DNA from: Bacteroidota bacterium
GTDB lineage: Bacteria > Bacteroidota > Bacteroidia > Cytophagales > Cyclobacteriaceae
Assembly: GCA_023428695.1 (NCBI GenBank)
Contig: JAEYWY010000009.1
Span: 97,872 to 161,871 of the forward strand
Length of the DNA stretch: 64,000 nt
Direction of reading: 5' to 3'
Part shown: positions 45,601-53,830 of the stretch, piece by piece
Layout: each line of letters begins with the position of its first letter
How positions within the stretch are numbered: the first letter of the stretch is position 1
Position numbers and translations under genes: made by a program
Notes under the pieces: generated by a model
Database searches by the model: none
The model's input: the letters and a program-made list of their open reading frames with translations, nothing else
What the model was told of the DNA's origin: nothing

Positions 45601-46483
45601 CCATGGTATTAGTCTCGGTGGACCTCAGGGTGACTGGCACTATCTGACGCAGGAGGCGTCCGTGGCGGACGGATCGGGATTCGATAATCCGACAACATGT
45701 GCGCAAACGACAATTTCGAGTACGGAACTCTTAGAAAGGTTTAACGCAATCCCGGCTGCAAAGCAAGTATTGATTATTGATGCGTGTGCGTCCGGTAACC
45801 TGGTTAGTAATTTGATTGCGAGTCGAAACGTGCCGTCAAGTACGCTTCGCGCATTGGACAGGATGTCGGATCGCACGGGAATGCATATCATCACAGGATG
45901 CGCAGCGGATGCTGTGAGTTATGAAGCGAGCCGATACGGACAAGGTGTGTTAACTTATAGCCTTCTCGAAGGTATACGGGGAGCTGCCCTCAGAGATGAT
46001 GAGTTCATTGATGTCAACAAGCTGTTTCAGTATGCACAGGAACGTGTGCCTTTTCTCGCTGAAGGGATAGGAGGGATCCAAATGCCGATGGTATTCAGCC
46101 CACAGGGATCTCAGAGTTTTGATGTCGGACAATTAACAGAAGTGGAAAAGAATAAGATTCCACTCTCTAGAATCAGACCGGTGTACATTTCTTCAAGCTT
46201 TCAGGATGAAGATGACATGACTGACGTGATTGGCTTAGGGCGGAAAGTTGATATCCTGTTGAGGGAGTCGGCAACGCGTTCATCAGATTCGCCATTGGTA
46301 TTTGTACCTGCGGGGGATTATCCCGACTGTTGTCAGTTCGTAGGGCGTTATAAGCGACAGGGTGGAACGATATCGTTGCGACTCAAAAAAAAATGTGAAA
46401 ATAATGATGTGACGATGGATTTAACCGGGGCTAATGCAGATGAATTGGCTGCGCGCGTCGTTGAGACCACATCTGGTCGGTAG
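42620..46483 (+). CDS. Exported WD40-repeat protein with a C-terminal caspase (peptidase C14) domain
   Basis: A 1287-residue protein. A hydrophobic stretch (VVKNLFPIAALVLLTVSGSAQ, ending near residue 40) looks like a signal peptide, so the alternative GTG start at 42674 would fit it best. About residues 45-770 hold some fourteen WD40 repeats (FSPDDKYVVTASHDKTAKVW is a clean one; FSPDGRAVVTASADKTIRVW another). The caspase domain (about 900-1140) has the catalytic His995 in YLSGHGISLGG and Cys1056 in LIIDACASGNL, with TYAAKDAQDIGSAM at its start. A C-terminal tail of about 140 residues is unassigned. It likely cuts proteins after a basic or acidic residue when the WD40 platform senses a partner. 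Confidence 0.87.
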   Translation: MVKADILDLPRAIVLQIPVVKNLFPIAALVLLTVSGSAQSPELTIPVGHTMGVSSVHFSPDDKYVVTASHDKTAKVWETSTGRLLTTLAGSSQALNNVEFSPSGKYVITFANSAKPQLIVLDPFSGKLVRTFDGVRRSAAAFSPDDQYIFLGNKDGIVRMVDVLSGDVRSEFRGSSATVTHVEVNSSRNLVLATTLDGVVRIWEVSSGSLLQNIAVDPQGLGCVRFSKSGELLITAGLMSTTAKVWSVTSGKLYQELKGRDKFITTTKFSHNEKFALTTAEGYATVWDLASARAVFTSRLIDDKTFDVSSNGKYLLYSEPGGMKLTIHETTTGKSPVLTYPGSESVKTVAFSNDGELVAIGLFNNLTELREASSGKLITTLRGYANLTTHASFSSDQRFILTSNQDRIHNFDSTARIWEVATGRMSVRLGGLGRFMQSVEFSRDDKYVVATGAGKVRIWDAQNGKTLTDIQHPFVRMATFSPDGTYVAIASSDEILLSTVADGKVYRKIAFRPPGTDERNDELIRTFYPVNARFSPDGKFVAATAGTTVRLWVAESGKPVVNGTGHASYINNIDFSPEGGYFVTSSWDGSAKVWQTQTGLLIHTLAGHSAMVSSARFSPDGRYVLTVSHDSKAKMWETKTGKLIREFAGHTDRVTAGIFSPDGRAVVTASADKTIRVWNIATGTLEQNLEGHTGPITSIDFRKDGKYIVSTSEDLSCRLWNVVSGREALAWYSIGWSDWAVTSPSGVFDASNGAMEKMYFKQEAKLVALGQLKDRYYEPGLWSRIIGGEKSRNVQALDNIAMPPLVTIHPVDASGYLQVDLINRGGGIGEVGIYVQGKEIVKDARDKNASPDAQSMSIRYFIANLRSITEGENFIAVKAWNKDHWIESRSEVVTYTKAQKKNYRPSVHILACGVSDYSGDDIDLTYAAKDAQDIGSAMKLGAHKLFGAERSFLYTLTTAQKKESWPTKENIINALKKIEATSHPLDIVVVYLSGHGISLGGPQGDWHYLTQEASVADGSGFDNPTTCAQTTISSTELLERFNAIPAAKQVLIIDACASGNLVSNLIASRNVPSSTLRALDRMSDRTGMHIITGCAADAVSYEASRYGQGVLTYSLLEGIRGAALRDDEFIDVNKLFQYAQERVPFLAEGIGGIQMPMVFSPQGSQSFDVGQLTEVEKNKIPLSRIRPVYISSSFQDEDDMTDVIGLGRKVDILLRESATRSSDSPLVFVPAGDYPDCCQFVGRYKRQGGTISLRLKKKCENNDVTMDLTGANADELAARVVETTSGR

Positions 46484-46580
46484 ATGACTGACCGGGGTGA
46501 AACAGACGGAATACCAACACCTCAGCCTTAAAAGTCAGGTATCTTTTTTTTCATTGAACTGCTAACTTCGATTTCCGGGA

Positions 46581-46623
46581 GCCCATTCCGTATGAACGTC
46601 AACGTTCATCGGGGTGGGTTTTG
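46581..46623 (+). terminator. Stem-loop after the caspase gene, terminator-like
   Basis: CCCATTCCGTATGAACGT pairs with ACGTTCATCGGGGTGGG (with one bulge and G-T pairs), followed by TTTTG. It lies about 100 nt past the caspase stop at 46483 and about 85 nt before the next gene, so it would insulate 46706. It could also be a structured leader. Confidence 0.5.
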
Positions 46624-46705
46624 TCGTTTCTGCCGGTAATGACCGGATAATGATCCGCCGGCGGCATATCCTGATTCGTCTATTTATTCATTAAATAACT
46701 ATCAC

Positions 46706-47455
46706 ATGATTGCAGATCAAAATTCAATGCCGTTCAAAGTCGCGAAAGCGTTGAACGTGGAATACGATGGCCGGGAGGAAATCTGGCTGACGAATCAGCG
46801 TACCCTGCGCTCGCTGGTTGGCATCCTTGGTATGTTGCTTCCGCTGTTGTTGTATCTGATTTTGTTCGTGGATTCAGGTCATGCTGATCCGCTTGACTCC
46901 ATCAGCCATTACTACTACACGCGGGCGAACAGCGTATTCATTATCACGGTCAGCCTGATGGCGATTTTTCTGCTGATCTATAAAGGCGAAGAACCTGTGG
47001 ACTTTTATTTGTCGTCGGTCGCGGGAATATGCGCACTTCTGCTGGTTATGTTTCCGACTAGCAATATCACCGAGGTACGTAAGGATCCGGAAAAGATTTA
47101 TTGTGTGACAATACTGCAGGCAAGCCCCGGTCGGGAGATATTCCATTACATCGCGGCAGGTATTTTCCTATCCGCGCTGGCGGTTATGTCGATATGGGTA
47201 TTTACGCGTCCTGGTCCGGTGAAGACGGTGGGAAAGAGACAGCGGAACCGGATTTACAAAGTCTGTGGTGTGCTGATGGTTGTAGCATTATTGATCATCC
47301 TTCAAAGCCGGTGGTCATTGATCATCCCAGCGGAGATATACGACCGGAATCACCTAACGTTCTGGATGGAAAGCGCGGCGGTGATATTGTTTGGAATTTC
47401 GTGGATGGTGAAGGGGAAGTTCTTCGGTGTGTATCGGCCGACGAATTTGAACTAG
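46706..47455 (+). CDS. Multi-pass membrane protein of unknown function
   Basis: A 249-residue membrane protein with six helices (LVGILGMLLPLLLYLILFVD, VFIITVSLMAIFLLIYKG, LSSVAGICALLLVMFP, IFLSALAVMSIWVFTRP, VCGVLMVVALLIILQSRW, MESAAVILFGISWMVKG). The motif DSISHYYYTRANSVFI near residue 70 is characteristic of a family seen in many Bacteroidota genomes and annotated as hypothetical; it is loosely like DUF998. No catalytic residue stands out. A composite repeat (47463-47589) lies just after its stop, between it and the phospholipase gene's end. Confidence 0.65.
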   Translation: MIADQNSMPFKVAKALNVEYDGREEIWLTNQRTLRSLVGILGMLLPLLLYLILFVDSGHADPLDSISHYYYTRANSVFIITVSLMAIFLLIYKGEEPVDFYLSSVAGICALLLVMFPTSNITEVRKDPEKIYCVTILQASPGREIFHYIAAGIFLSALAVMSIWVFTRPGPVKTVGKRQRNRIYKVCGVLMVVALLIILQSRWSLIIPAEIYDRNHLTFWMESAAVILFGISWMVKGKFFGVYRPTNLN

Positions 47456-47462
47456 ACTTGAT

Positions 47463-47589
47463 CCTTGCGAACCTTCGCGTCCTGGCGCCTTAGCGGAGAA
47501 AGACAGTATGCAGTAACCTGAAAAGTTACCTGTTAGAATATGAGAATCCATTTCACCGCAAAGTCGCGAGGGCGCTAGGGGGCGCAAGG
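47463..47589. repeat. Composite inverted-repeat element, copy A (39-bp arms)
   Basis: Left arm 47463-47501 begins CCTTGCGAACCTTCGCGTCC; right arm 47551-47589 begins TTTCACCGCAAAGTCGCGAG. Against its reverse complement I count about 30 of 39 positions matching, with a 49-nt loop holding CAGTAACCTG and GAATATGAGAATCC. It lies between two convergent genes (ends 47455 and 47679). A trailing block, AACTTGAAACTCC, follows at 47629-47663. Confidence 0.8.
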
Positions 47590-47678
47590 ATTTTCAACGC
47601 ATAGAAATCGCGGAGAGTTTTGTGCTAAACTTGAAACTTTTTCCTCTTGAAACTTGAAACTCCGTCTTTCCTTGCCGT

Positions 47679-49451
47679 CTACCTCAGGAACAACCTGTAC
47701 CGGTCAATATAGTTGTCGCTGAAATAGTAGTTCATCCACTTATCGGATTCGTCAAGGTCATGCCACGCAACTTCCAGTGCCTTGCGTTTTTGTGCTTCGG
47801 TTTTTAGCCCTTTCACCTTGTCCTGTAACTTATAACGCCATTTGAAGTGGTTCACAACATCAAGGATATGGGTAGCATAGGCCTTTGCAAGTTCCGGATT
47901 ACCTTCGAGAATAACCATGTTTTCGTCATTGCTGTATGAGGCTTTGTATCCAAGATTATGACTTCCCGTTATGACTTTGCAAGCTTTATCAAAAGGATCA
48001 ATCACGAGTATCTTATCGTGGATCGTCGAGAAGCCGAGTTTAAGCAGTTCTTTCTCCCAATAGCTGAACGTGCCGGGAATCGCTGCAACGCCGGTGACTT
48101 CGGGATTACCAACCTTGTATTTGTCCGGACGCTCCAGCGCATCCGTTGAATAGATACTGGTGATCACCTGCTTCGCGATCTTCGCATCTGAAATCGCTCC
48201 CCTGACAAACAACGGGTTCTTGGCCTTCCGGGCTTCTGCCACAATTTTGATTTCATCAAGTATCGATGGACTGCCGGGATTGAACACCAGGAATAGTATC
48301 GACTTCTTTGCTTTCCGGATCTGGGTGAACACATCATCCATGTCAATGGGTATCGCCGGGACTTTAGGCTTTGTTTTCTGTGGCGTGTTGGGCGAAAACC
48401 ATAGCCGGACTTTGTTTCCTTGTTCCTTTATGCTGAAGGGATTTTCATTACACCATGTTCGAAGTAGTTTCTCCTGGTTTTTGTCCTGCTTAAGCTGATT
48501 CCAGTATTCCATAAACCGGGACGCCACTTTTTTGCTTTCGATGATCACCATATTGTTCGTCTGACCACAAAGACCTGTAGGCGTCCAGTTGGTGCTTCCG
48601 GTTAATACGGATACGGGCTTATTATTTTTATCGACATAAATGACGAACTTGTTGTGACCGATCCGGCTTCCCAGCATTCTGTCATAAACGGAGATCATGC
48701 CGTCGTTCATCTTTTTGTGGAGTGCTTTCCGGATCTCCGCGTTGGTTTTGTCCGGCACGGCGATCGTTTTCTTTTTCCCATCAACCATTTTCGTCTCAGA
48801 CCCGTTCGCATTTGAAAGGATAATATGGTTCTTTGGATTCTTAGTAAGAAGCGCAATCAGTTCCAGGTCGGTAAACTCATAGAGAGCGGCGTAGAAGCAA
48901 CCGCCGTCCTTATCTTGTTTGAAGAATTCTCTCGCGCCGCGGATCATGTGACCACCCAGTCGCATTCGGAGGTTTTGGTCAGGGTTTGAAATCAGGTTTC
49001 TGATCTCGTCGGAAGTCAGATCCTGTTTCGCAATGGCCTGCGTTGAAAGCAGTCCGCGGTTAAAGATGATGCTGATGTTATTGTACGTCTGCGTTCGCCG
49101 GACGGTATCGGTGATGATCGCATTATCAAGGTCCGGCTTTAGATTCAGCCAGTCGCCGACCATCGGGATTATTTTGTAATGAACGTCTTTGTTAACGGGA
49201 GCGTAAAGATCTTTCCAGTTAAAGCTTTGGATCGGCCATACGTCTGTTGTCTGAGGTGGTTGTCGGGGATCGTCATCCTTGTCGAAGCCCACGGCGGCGG
49301 GTAGCGCTTTTTCTTTACCATTAACGACGCGGTGAATCGTGAAGCCCAGGCAATTCTTGATTTTAGCGGGGACGGTCCACCATAGGTAAACGACGTCGTT
49401 GTTGGCGATTACGTGTGATGCCGCTTTGGGAAGGTTGGGAATTTTTGCCAT
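47679..49451 (-). CDS. Phospholipase D-like protein (two HKD motifs)
   Basis: A 590-residue protein with two phospholipase D motifs: IGHNKFVIYVD followed by LTGSTNWTPTG (about residues 264-290) and IHDKILVIDPFD followed by ITGSHNLGYKAS (about 475-505). Each supplies His and Lys of the active site. The N-terminal 100 residues (NDVVYLWWTVPAKIKNCLGF) look like a fibronectin type III domain. No signal peptide is seen, so it may act inside the cell or be exported by another route. PLD-like enzymes cut phosphodiester bonds in lipids or nucleic acids; which one here is open. The gene is one of four hydrolases on this strand. Confidence 0.82.
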   Translation of the reverse strand: MAKIPNLPKAASHVIANNDVVYLWWTVPAKIKNCLGFTIHRVVNGKEKALPAAVGFDKDDDPRQPPQTTDVWPIQSFNWKDLYAPVNKDVHYKIIPMVGDWLNLKPDLDNAIITDTVRRTQTYNNISIIFNRGLLSTQAIAKQDLTSDEIRNLISNPDQNLRMRLGGHMIRGAREFFKQDKDGGCFYAALYEFTDLELIALLTKNPKNHIILSNANGSETKMVDGKKKTIAVPDKTNAEIRKALHKKMNDGMISVYDRMLGSRIGHNKFVIYVDKNNKPVSVLTGSTNWTPTGLCGQTNNMVIIESKKVASRFMEYWNQLKQDKNQEKLLRTWCNENPFSIKEQGNKVRLWFSPNTPQKTKPKVPAIPIDMDDVFTQIRKAKKSILFLVFNPGSPSILDEIKIVAEARKAKNPLFVRGAISDAKIAKQVITSIYSTDALERPDKYKVGNPEVTGVAAIPGTFSYWEKELLKLGFSTIHDKILVIDPFDKACKVITGSHNLGYKASYSNDENMVILEGNPELAKAYATHILDVVNHFKWRYKLQDKVKGLKTEAQKRKALEVAWHDLDESDKWMNYYFSDNYIDRYRLFLR

Positions 49452-49593
49452 CGTCAGGTTAGCGTTAGGGTCGGAGGTTGGGAAGGTAACCTAATTCAAA
49501 TTTGGACAATCCACAATCCTGATTTCTAAGGGATTTTTGAGGATCAACTGTTCGTCGCAACCTGGAACGTGAGGCTTTTGGAATATGAGAATG

Positions 49594-49698
49594 CATTTCA
49601 CCGCAAAGTCGCGGGGGCGCAAGGGGGCGCGGAGAATTTCAACGCAGCGACACAGAGCGTTTCGCGTTTAACTTGAAACTCCTGAAACTTGAAACTCC
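49594..49698. repeat. Composite repeat element, copy B (right arm only)
   Basis: Right-arm sequence TTTCACCGCAAAGTCGCGGG lies at 49596-49635, then TTTCAACGCAGCGACACAGA, then the AACTTGAAACTCC block to 49698. The left arm is absent, though the inner part GCAACCTGGAACGTGAGG and GAATATGAGAATGC is present at 49557-49593. It ends 3 nt before the esterase stop. Confidence 0.65.
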
Positions 49699-49700
49699 CT

Positions 49701-50765
49701 TTACCGCAGATACGCGTTAAAGAACGGCAGCACTTCAGTGTATATCCTTCCATCAAAGCCATCAAGCATATTCCCATGATCGCCGATATACTCTTCGGCA
49801 AAATGCGTTATCCCATAAGCCTCAAGTTTTTTACTGAATTGGAGCGATGTAAAGGGAATATGACTGAATTCTTCGTTCCGGCCCCAGTCAAGTTTCAGTG
49901 CAGCGAGACTTTTCAACTGTTCATAATGCTCGTCCACCATATTGACAGGAAAGTTTGCTTCCCAACGCCGGATGACCTGGAGATCTAATGTTGCGTTGTC
50001 ACCGTTGTATCGTACAGGGAGTTCCGCTTTGAGGAAGTTTCCGGCGTCGGCATCATCCGCGTAAGCGCATGCCATGGCCGAGTACACCGCCGCAAAGAAC
50101 CCGTCAAAGCTGTGTTCGGTTCCTTCCATGATCTCTTTCGTACTCTTTGCCTTACTGATAATTTTGAACGCTCTGCTGTCAAGATTAAAGTCACCATACC
50201 AGTCGAGCACCGCAGGACTCATCGCGTACACTGCACCGAATGTATTCGCATACACCATGCCGATCCGTAACGCGCCGTTGCCGCCCATGGAGTGACCGCT
50301 CAAACCGCGGCTATTCCGGTTCGCGATGGTACGAAAATTCTTGTCAATGAATTGTACGATATCCTTTGCGATGTAATCAGCCCAGTCCCCGTTAAGCGGA
50401 GAATTTACATAAAAGCTGCCGCCGAGTTCGGTGTAGCTGTCGGGCGTCACGAGGATCATCGGTCGTAATTTTCCACTTTGAATGGCGGCGTCCATGAGCC
50501 CGGGAAAATCAAGCCACTTGTGCATCATCACGGAATCGTTTCCCCCAAAGCCGTGGAGGAAATAGATGACGGGATACCGGTCTTTGCTCTTGTCGTATCC
50601 CGGGGGCAGATAGACAGAAACCGATCGCTCCGCATTTTCACCGGCGGGATTTCCTTTAAGGGAGGGCGCGACGAATGTTTTTCGTACGACTGTTCCTTTG
50701 TTTTGTTGTGCGAATCCGGTAAGGGAAACGCATGAGAGAAACCAAATGATTACGATATTTTTCAT
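49701..50765 (-). CDS. Exported esterase (esterase D-like, alpha/beta hydrolase)
   Basis: A 354-residue exported esterase. Signal peptide MKNIVIIWFLSCVSLTGFAQ; then a PSLKGNPAG block, SVYLPPGYDKSKDRYPVIYF and LHGFGGND. The nucleophile elbow is GLSGHSMGGNGALRIGM (Ser near residue 157), as in the esterase D/antigen 85-like family. A downstream GRNEEFSHIPFTS holds a likely catalytic acid region and GITHFAEEYIGDHGNM the catalytic His. It should cleave an acyl ester in the periplasm; feruloyl and cinnamoyl esterases share this pattern, but the substrate is not visible. It lies between repeat copies B and C. Confidence 0.85.
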   Translation of the reverse strand: MKNIVIIWFLSCVSLTGFAQQNKGTVVRKTFVAPSLKGNPAGENAERSVSVYLPPGYDKSKDRYPVIYFLHGFGGNDSVMMHKWLDFPGLMDAAIQSGKLRPMILVTPDSYTELGGSFYVNSPLNGDWADYIAKDIVQFIDKNFRTIANRNSRGLSGHSMGGNGALRIGMVYANTFGAVYAMSPAVLDWYGDFNLDSRAFKIISKAKSTKEIMEGTEHSFDGFFAAVYSAMACAYADDADAGNFLKAELPVRYNGDNATLDLQVIRRWEANFPVNMVDEHYEQLKSLAALKLDWGRNEEFSHIPFTSLQFSKKLEAYGITHFAEEYIGDHGNMLDGFDGRIYTEVLPFFNAYLR

Positions 50766-50805
50766 GGGTATTGCAGAGTTTGTTCAGTGTGAATTTCAAT
50801 TTTTT

Positions 50806-50940
50806 TGTCCTTGCGAACCTTAGCGCCTTTTGCCATTGCGGTGAAAGAGGCTCTGCAGTAACCTGGAACGTGAGTTATCAGAATACGGAAATCCTTTTTA
50901 CCGCAAGGTCGCGAGCGCGCAAGGGGCGCGAAGAGTTTTC
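50806..50940. repeat. Composite inverted-repeat element, copy C
   Basis: Left arm TCCTTGCGAACCTTAGCGCC near 50808-50847 and right arm TTTTTACCGCAAGGTCGCGA from 50893 form an imperfect inverted repeat around CTCTGCAGTAACCTGGAACG and GAATACGGAAATCC. A TTTTCAAC block follows as in copies A and B. It sits between the esterase start and the hydrolase stop; 50941-51095 holds nothing else I recognise. Confidence 0.7.
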
Positions 50941-51095
50941 AACACATGTACTGATGTCAACGCGCACATCTCCGAACATGCGATTCTGCGCTCGCCCGCG
51001 CCGACGCCCTGCCACCGCCCTCAATGACGGAACGGGACCATTGCTTTTCGTTTGATCGTATTGAATTCAATGACGTTATGTTTATTGTCAGAATG

Positions 51096-52178
51096 TCACG
51101 GGCCTTCTGATTCAACACCTTTCAGGAAAGCGACAAGATCTTCTCGAAAACGATCCGGGCGTTGGTATTTTACAGCGTGACTGGTATTGTCATACACCAG
51201 GTGAGTGACCAGGTCAGGGTGTTCATTTTTCAGGTGTGCGTTATCCTGATGGAAATCTTTTAGTTGATCATTGACATCGATTGGATCGAAGATAAGCATT
51301 GGAACTTTTAGATTACGATAGGCGATCCTGGGGTCCAGCGTCATCGTTGAAAACTCGAAGAGCGGTGCTGCAGCGGGACGGTTGATAGACTTTACTATTG
51401 ATTCCCATGACTCTTCTCCAAGCCATTCGGCGAGACCCGGGTTCACTCCCCATTGGCCGGTAGTGGTTTTATTGATCGCATGAAATGTAAGCAGTCTCAA
51501 TTTTCCATCGTGCTGGTGATGACGAAAGGCATCGTACAACGAAGGAAACAGTTTGTCGGCGGGCACTTCTCCGTACTGCTGTTTATTGTCATCAAACAGT
51601 TTCGCAAGTTCCGAACCTTCCATCCTGTGGCCGGGTCTGAGCCAGCCCACTGAACCGCCATCTTCCAAAACTATCGCTGAGACCATATCCGGATAGGTGT
51701 CGTAAAACGCCGTAGCGATCGTACCACCCCGCGACCAGCCGCCGATGGTGACTTTGTCGATCTTCAGTGTGGTCAGCAAAAAATGTATGTCGTCAGCCAC
51801 GTTGTAGATGGAAACTTCACGGGCTGGGATAGGCGTTTTGCCGTGTCCGTAGTAATCGACAGCAATGACGAAATACCCGTTGCTAACCAGGCTATCCGCA
51901 AACAGTGCAGCCTCGTACGCGTTACTGGTAGTTCCATGTATCCACACGAACACACGATCCGTATTTTTACCCCACGTCAGATAATGCATGTTCACGTTCG
52001 GTGTTGTAATGCTGTTACCGTGAACGGCTTCAAATGAATCGTATTCCCCGACGATTTGTTTGAACGCTGCCTGCAGTTCACGCTCACTGATTGAATGGTC
52101 ACTGCGTTGCCCGTTTGCACCGGTGATACCGACAAGCAGAAGCACGACGACCTGAAACGTTTTATTAAGACCGGTCAT
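51096..52178 (-). CDS. Exported alpha/beta hydrolase
   Basis: A 360-residue alpha/beta hydrolase with a signal peptide (FQVVVLLLVGITGANGQ). It reads NTDRVFVWIHGTTSNAYEAA (oxyanion loop), YFVIAVDYYGHGKTP (strand-turn of the family), and the nucleophile elbow TIGGWSRGGTIATAFYDTYP with Ser near residue 146. The final HDNTSHAVKYQRPDRFREDL-like segment (seen as LVYDNTSHAVKYQRP) carries the catalytic His. It should hydrolyse an ester, amide or halide in the periplasm. It is one of four consecutive minus-strand hydrolase genes, all with their own upstream spacing. Confidence 0.85.
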   Translation of the reverse strand: MTGLNKTFQVVVLLLVGITGANGQRSDHSISERELQAAFKQIVGEYDSFEAVHGNSITTPNVNMHYLTWGKNTDRVFVWIHGTTSNAYEAALFADSLVSNGYFVIAVDYYGHGKTPIPAREVSIYNVADDIHFLLTTLKIDKVTIGGWSRGGTIATAFYDTYPDMVSAIVLEDGGSVGWLRPGHRMEGSELAKLFDDNKQQYGEVPADKLFPSLYDAFRHHQHDGKLRLLTFHAINKTTTGQWGVNPGLAEWLGEESWESIVKSINRPAAAPLFEFSTMTLDPRIAYRNLKVPMLIFDPIDVNDQLKDFHQDNAHLKNEHPDLVTHLVYDNTSHAVKYQRPDRFREDLVAFLKGVESEGP

Positions 52179-52249
52179 TTTTGCGATAATTATGCGTGAA
52201 CTTTCCTCGATTGAAAATAGCTATTTGAAATACCCGATGTTGTGCAGAA

Positions 52250-53632
52250 TTATTTTTTCTGCGGGATCCTGACAGCATCAATACTCGGTCCCAGGCGCAA
52301 TATTCTCATTAACTCCACCTGACCTTCTTCATTGCGCATGAATTGTATGTTGTAATCGGCATCTTTTCTGAAAAACAGATCGCGTGCCTTAGCATACATA
52401 ACATGCTTTCTCTGTCCTGCACCTGAGGCGTAGAGCTGTTCATTCTCAAGCGAAACCACAATGGTATCTTTTTCCGATAACTTGTAGGAGCCCACATATT
52501 CGTTCAGGGTCGCGGTGGATAATTTTATTTCGGCCGGGGGAATATTCTTGATGCCATACAGAATATTGCGGGCGGGAATCACAGCGCTCATGCCGCTACC
52601 TGAATTGGCCAGAATGATGATCGTCTTGTTGTCCCTTGTATGACGCTCAATCCACGTTGAATATCCCGGCCAGCCGCCGCCGTGAAACATGATCCGCCCA
52701 AATTCGGTATCACTAAACATCCATCCGAAGCCGTAGTCGTAAGTTGTGCCGTTGTTTAAAGGTGCAGACATGAAGGCTTCGTGCATCGTGGAATTTGAAA
52801 CGAGTTTTTCGGTGTATAAGGCCTGGTCCCATGTTAGCAGATCCGTTGTGGTGGAGTTGGTCAAGCCGTCGCCGTAAATTCCATCAAGGGAATAGACCAT
52901 TGAGGCAAAATCTGAACTGTCAGCCATGATGTAGTCGTTCTTTTCCCGGTCGAACACATAACCGTAAGCATAGTTGTCTATAAGTCGTTGTTCAAGCCGT
53001 TTATGATAAACAAGAGTCCGCTTCATACCCGCCGGCTTGTAGACATGCGCTGCCATAAAGTCCCTGAAACTTAATCCGGACACGCGCTCGATAATGCTTC
53101 CAAGAAGTGCGTAACCGGTATTACTATACGCAAACTTTTCTCCGGGACTAAAATGAATGCCGGGCTTGTGTCTGACCAGCAGCGCGATCATGTCTTTGTT
53201 GGTCATTATCTTTGTGCTGTCCCAATGATCGCTGGCCAGGGTCATATAGTCGGGCAAGCCGGATGTATGATTCAGTAAATGACGGATTGTGATTCCCTGA
53301 TAAGGAAGTTCAGGGAAGAATTTGCGAAGCGTGTCTGCGTAGCTTAGCCGTCCCTGTTGTTTCAGGATCATAACAGCCATTGCGGTGAACTGTTTGCCAA
53401 TCGAGGCAAGCTCAAAAATGGACTCGCTATTTAGTGGTTCACCCTTCTCGCGAAACGCAAGACCATAGCTTTTCTGAAATATGACCTTGCCGCCTTCAGC
53501 GATAAGAACGTTCCCTGAGAACTTGTTACTGCGATGCAATTCCGAAAACAGACTGTCGAGCTGCGCGGCGCGATCCTGGGCGTTGAGCGGACTCAATGAT
53601 GCGATTGCGAGAATGAGGGCCAGCCGTATCAT
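52250..53632 (-). CDS. Exported serine hydrolase (class C beta-lactamase fold)
   Basis: A 460-residue exported protein of the beta-lactamase/D-Ala-D-Ala carboxypeptidase superfamily. Signal peptide MIRLALILAIASLSPLNAQ. The active-site SxxK is SIGK in FELASIGKQFTAMAVMIL (Ser near residue 78), the second motif is YSN in FAYSNTGYALLGSIIERVSG, and the third is HGG in MFHGGGWPGYST. A C-terminal domain (VGSYKLSEKDTIVVSLENEQ) is of the kind seen in esterase-like members. Such proteins cut peptidoglycan stems, beta-lactams or esters; it is not clearly a resistance enzyme. A repeat copy follows its start at 53688. Confidence 0.85.
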   Translation of the reverse strand: MIRLALILAIASLSPLNAQDRAAQLDSLFSELHRSNKFSGNVLIAEGGKVIFQKSYGLAFREKGEPLNSESIFELASIGKQFTAMAVMILKQQGRLSYADTLRKFFPELPYQGITIRHLLNHTSGLPDYMTLASDHWDSTKIMTNKDMIALLVRHKPGIHFSPGEKFAYSNTGYALLGSIIERVSGLSFRDFMAAHVYKPAGMKRTLVYHKRLEQRLIDNYAYGYVFDREKNDYIMADSSDFASMVYSLDGIYGDGLTNSTTTDLLTWDQALYTEKLVSNSTMHEAFMSAPLNNGTTYDYGFGWMFSDTEFGRIMFHGGGWPGYSTWIERHTRDNKTIIILANSGSGMSAVIPARNILYGIKNIPPAEIKLSTATLNEYVGSYKLSEKDTIVVSLENEQLYASGAGQRKHVMYAKARDLFFRKDADYNIQFMRNEEGQVELMRILRLGPSIDAVRIPQKK

Positions 53633-53687
53633 GGGTGCTTGTTTTCAATTTGACAGATCATGCAAATATTAAATATACTGCATTCAA

Positions 53688-53823
53688 ATCCTTGCGAACC
53701 TTCGCGTCCTTGCGCCTTAGCGGTGAAAAAGGATAAGCAGCAACCTGGAGCATATTCTGTTGGAATATGAAAACCCTTTTCAGCGCAAGGTCGCGAGGAC
53801 GCCAGAGGGCGCAAAGCGTTTTG
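53688..53823. repeat. Composite inverted-repeat element, copy D
   Basis: Left arm TCCTTGCGAACCTTCGCGTC at about 53689-53728 and right arm TTTCAGCGCAAGGTCGCGAG from 53778 flank GCAACCTGGAGCATATTCTG and GGAATATGAAAACCC. Arms and loop match copy A most closely. It ends 8 nt before the stop of the lipoprotein gene at 53831. Confidence 0.8.
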
Positions 53824-53830
53824 AACAAAA

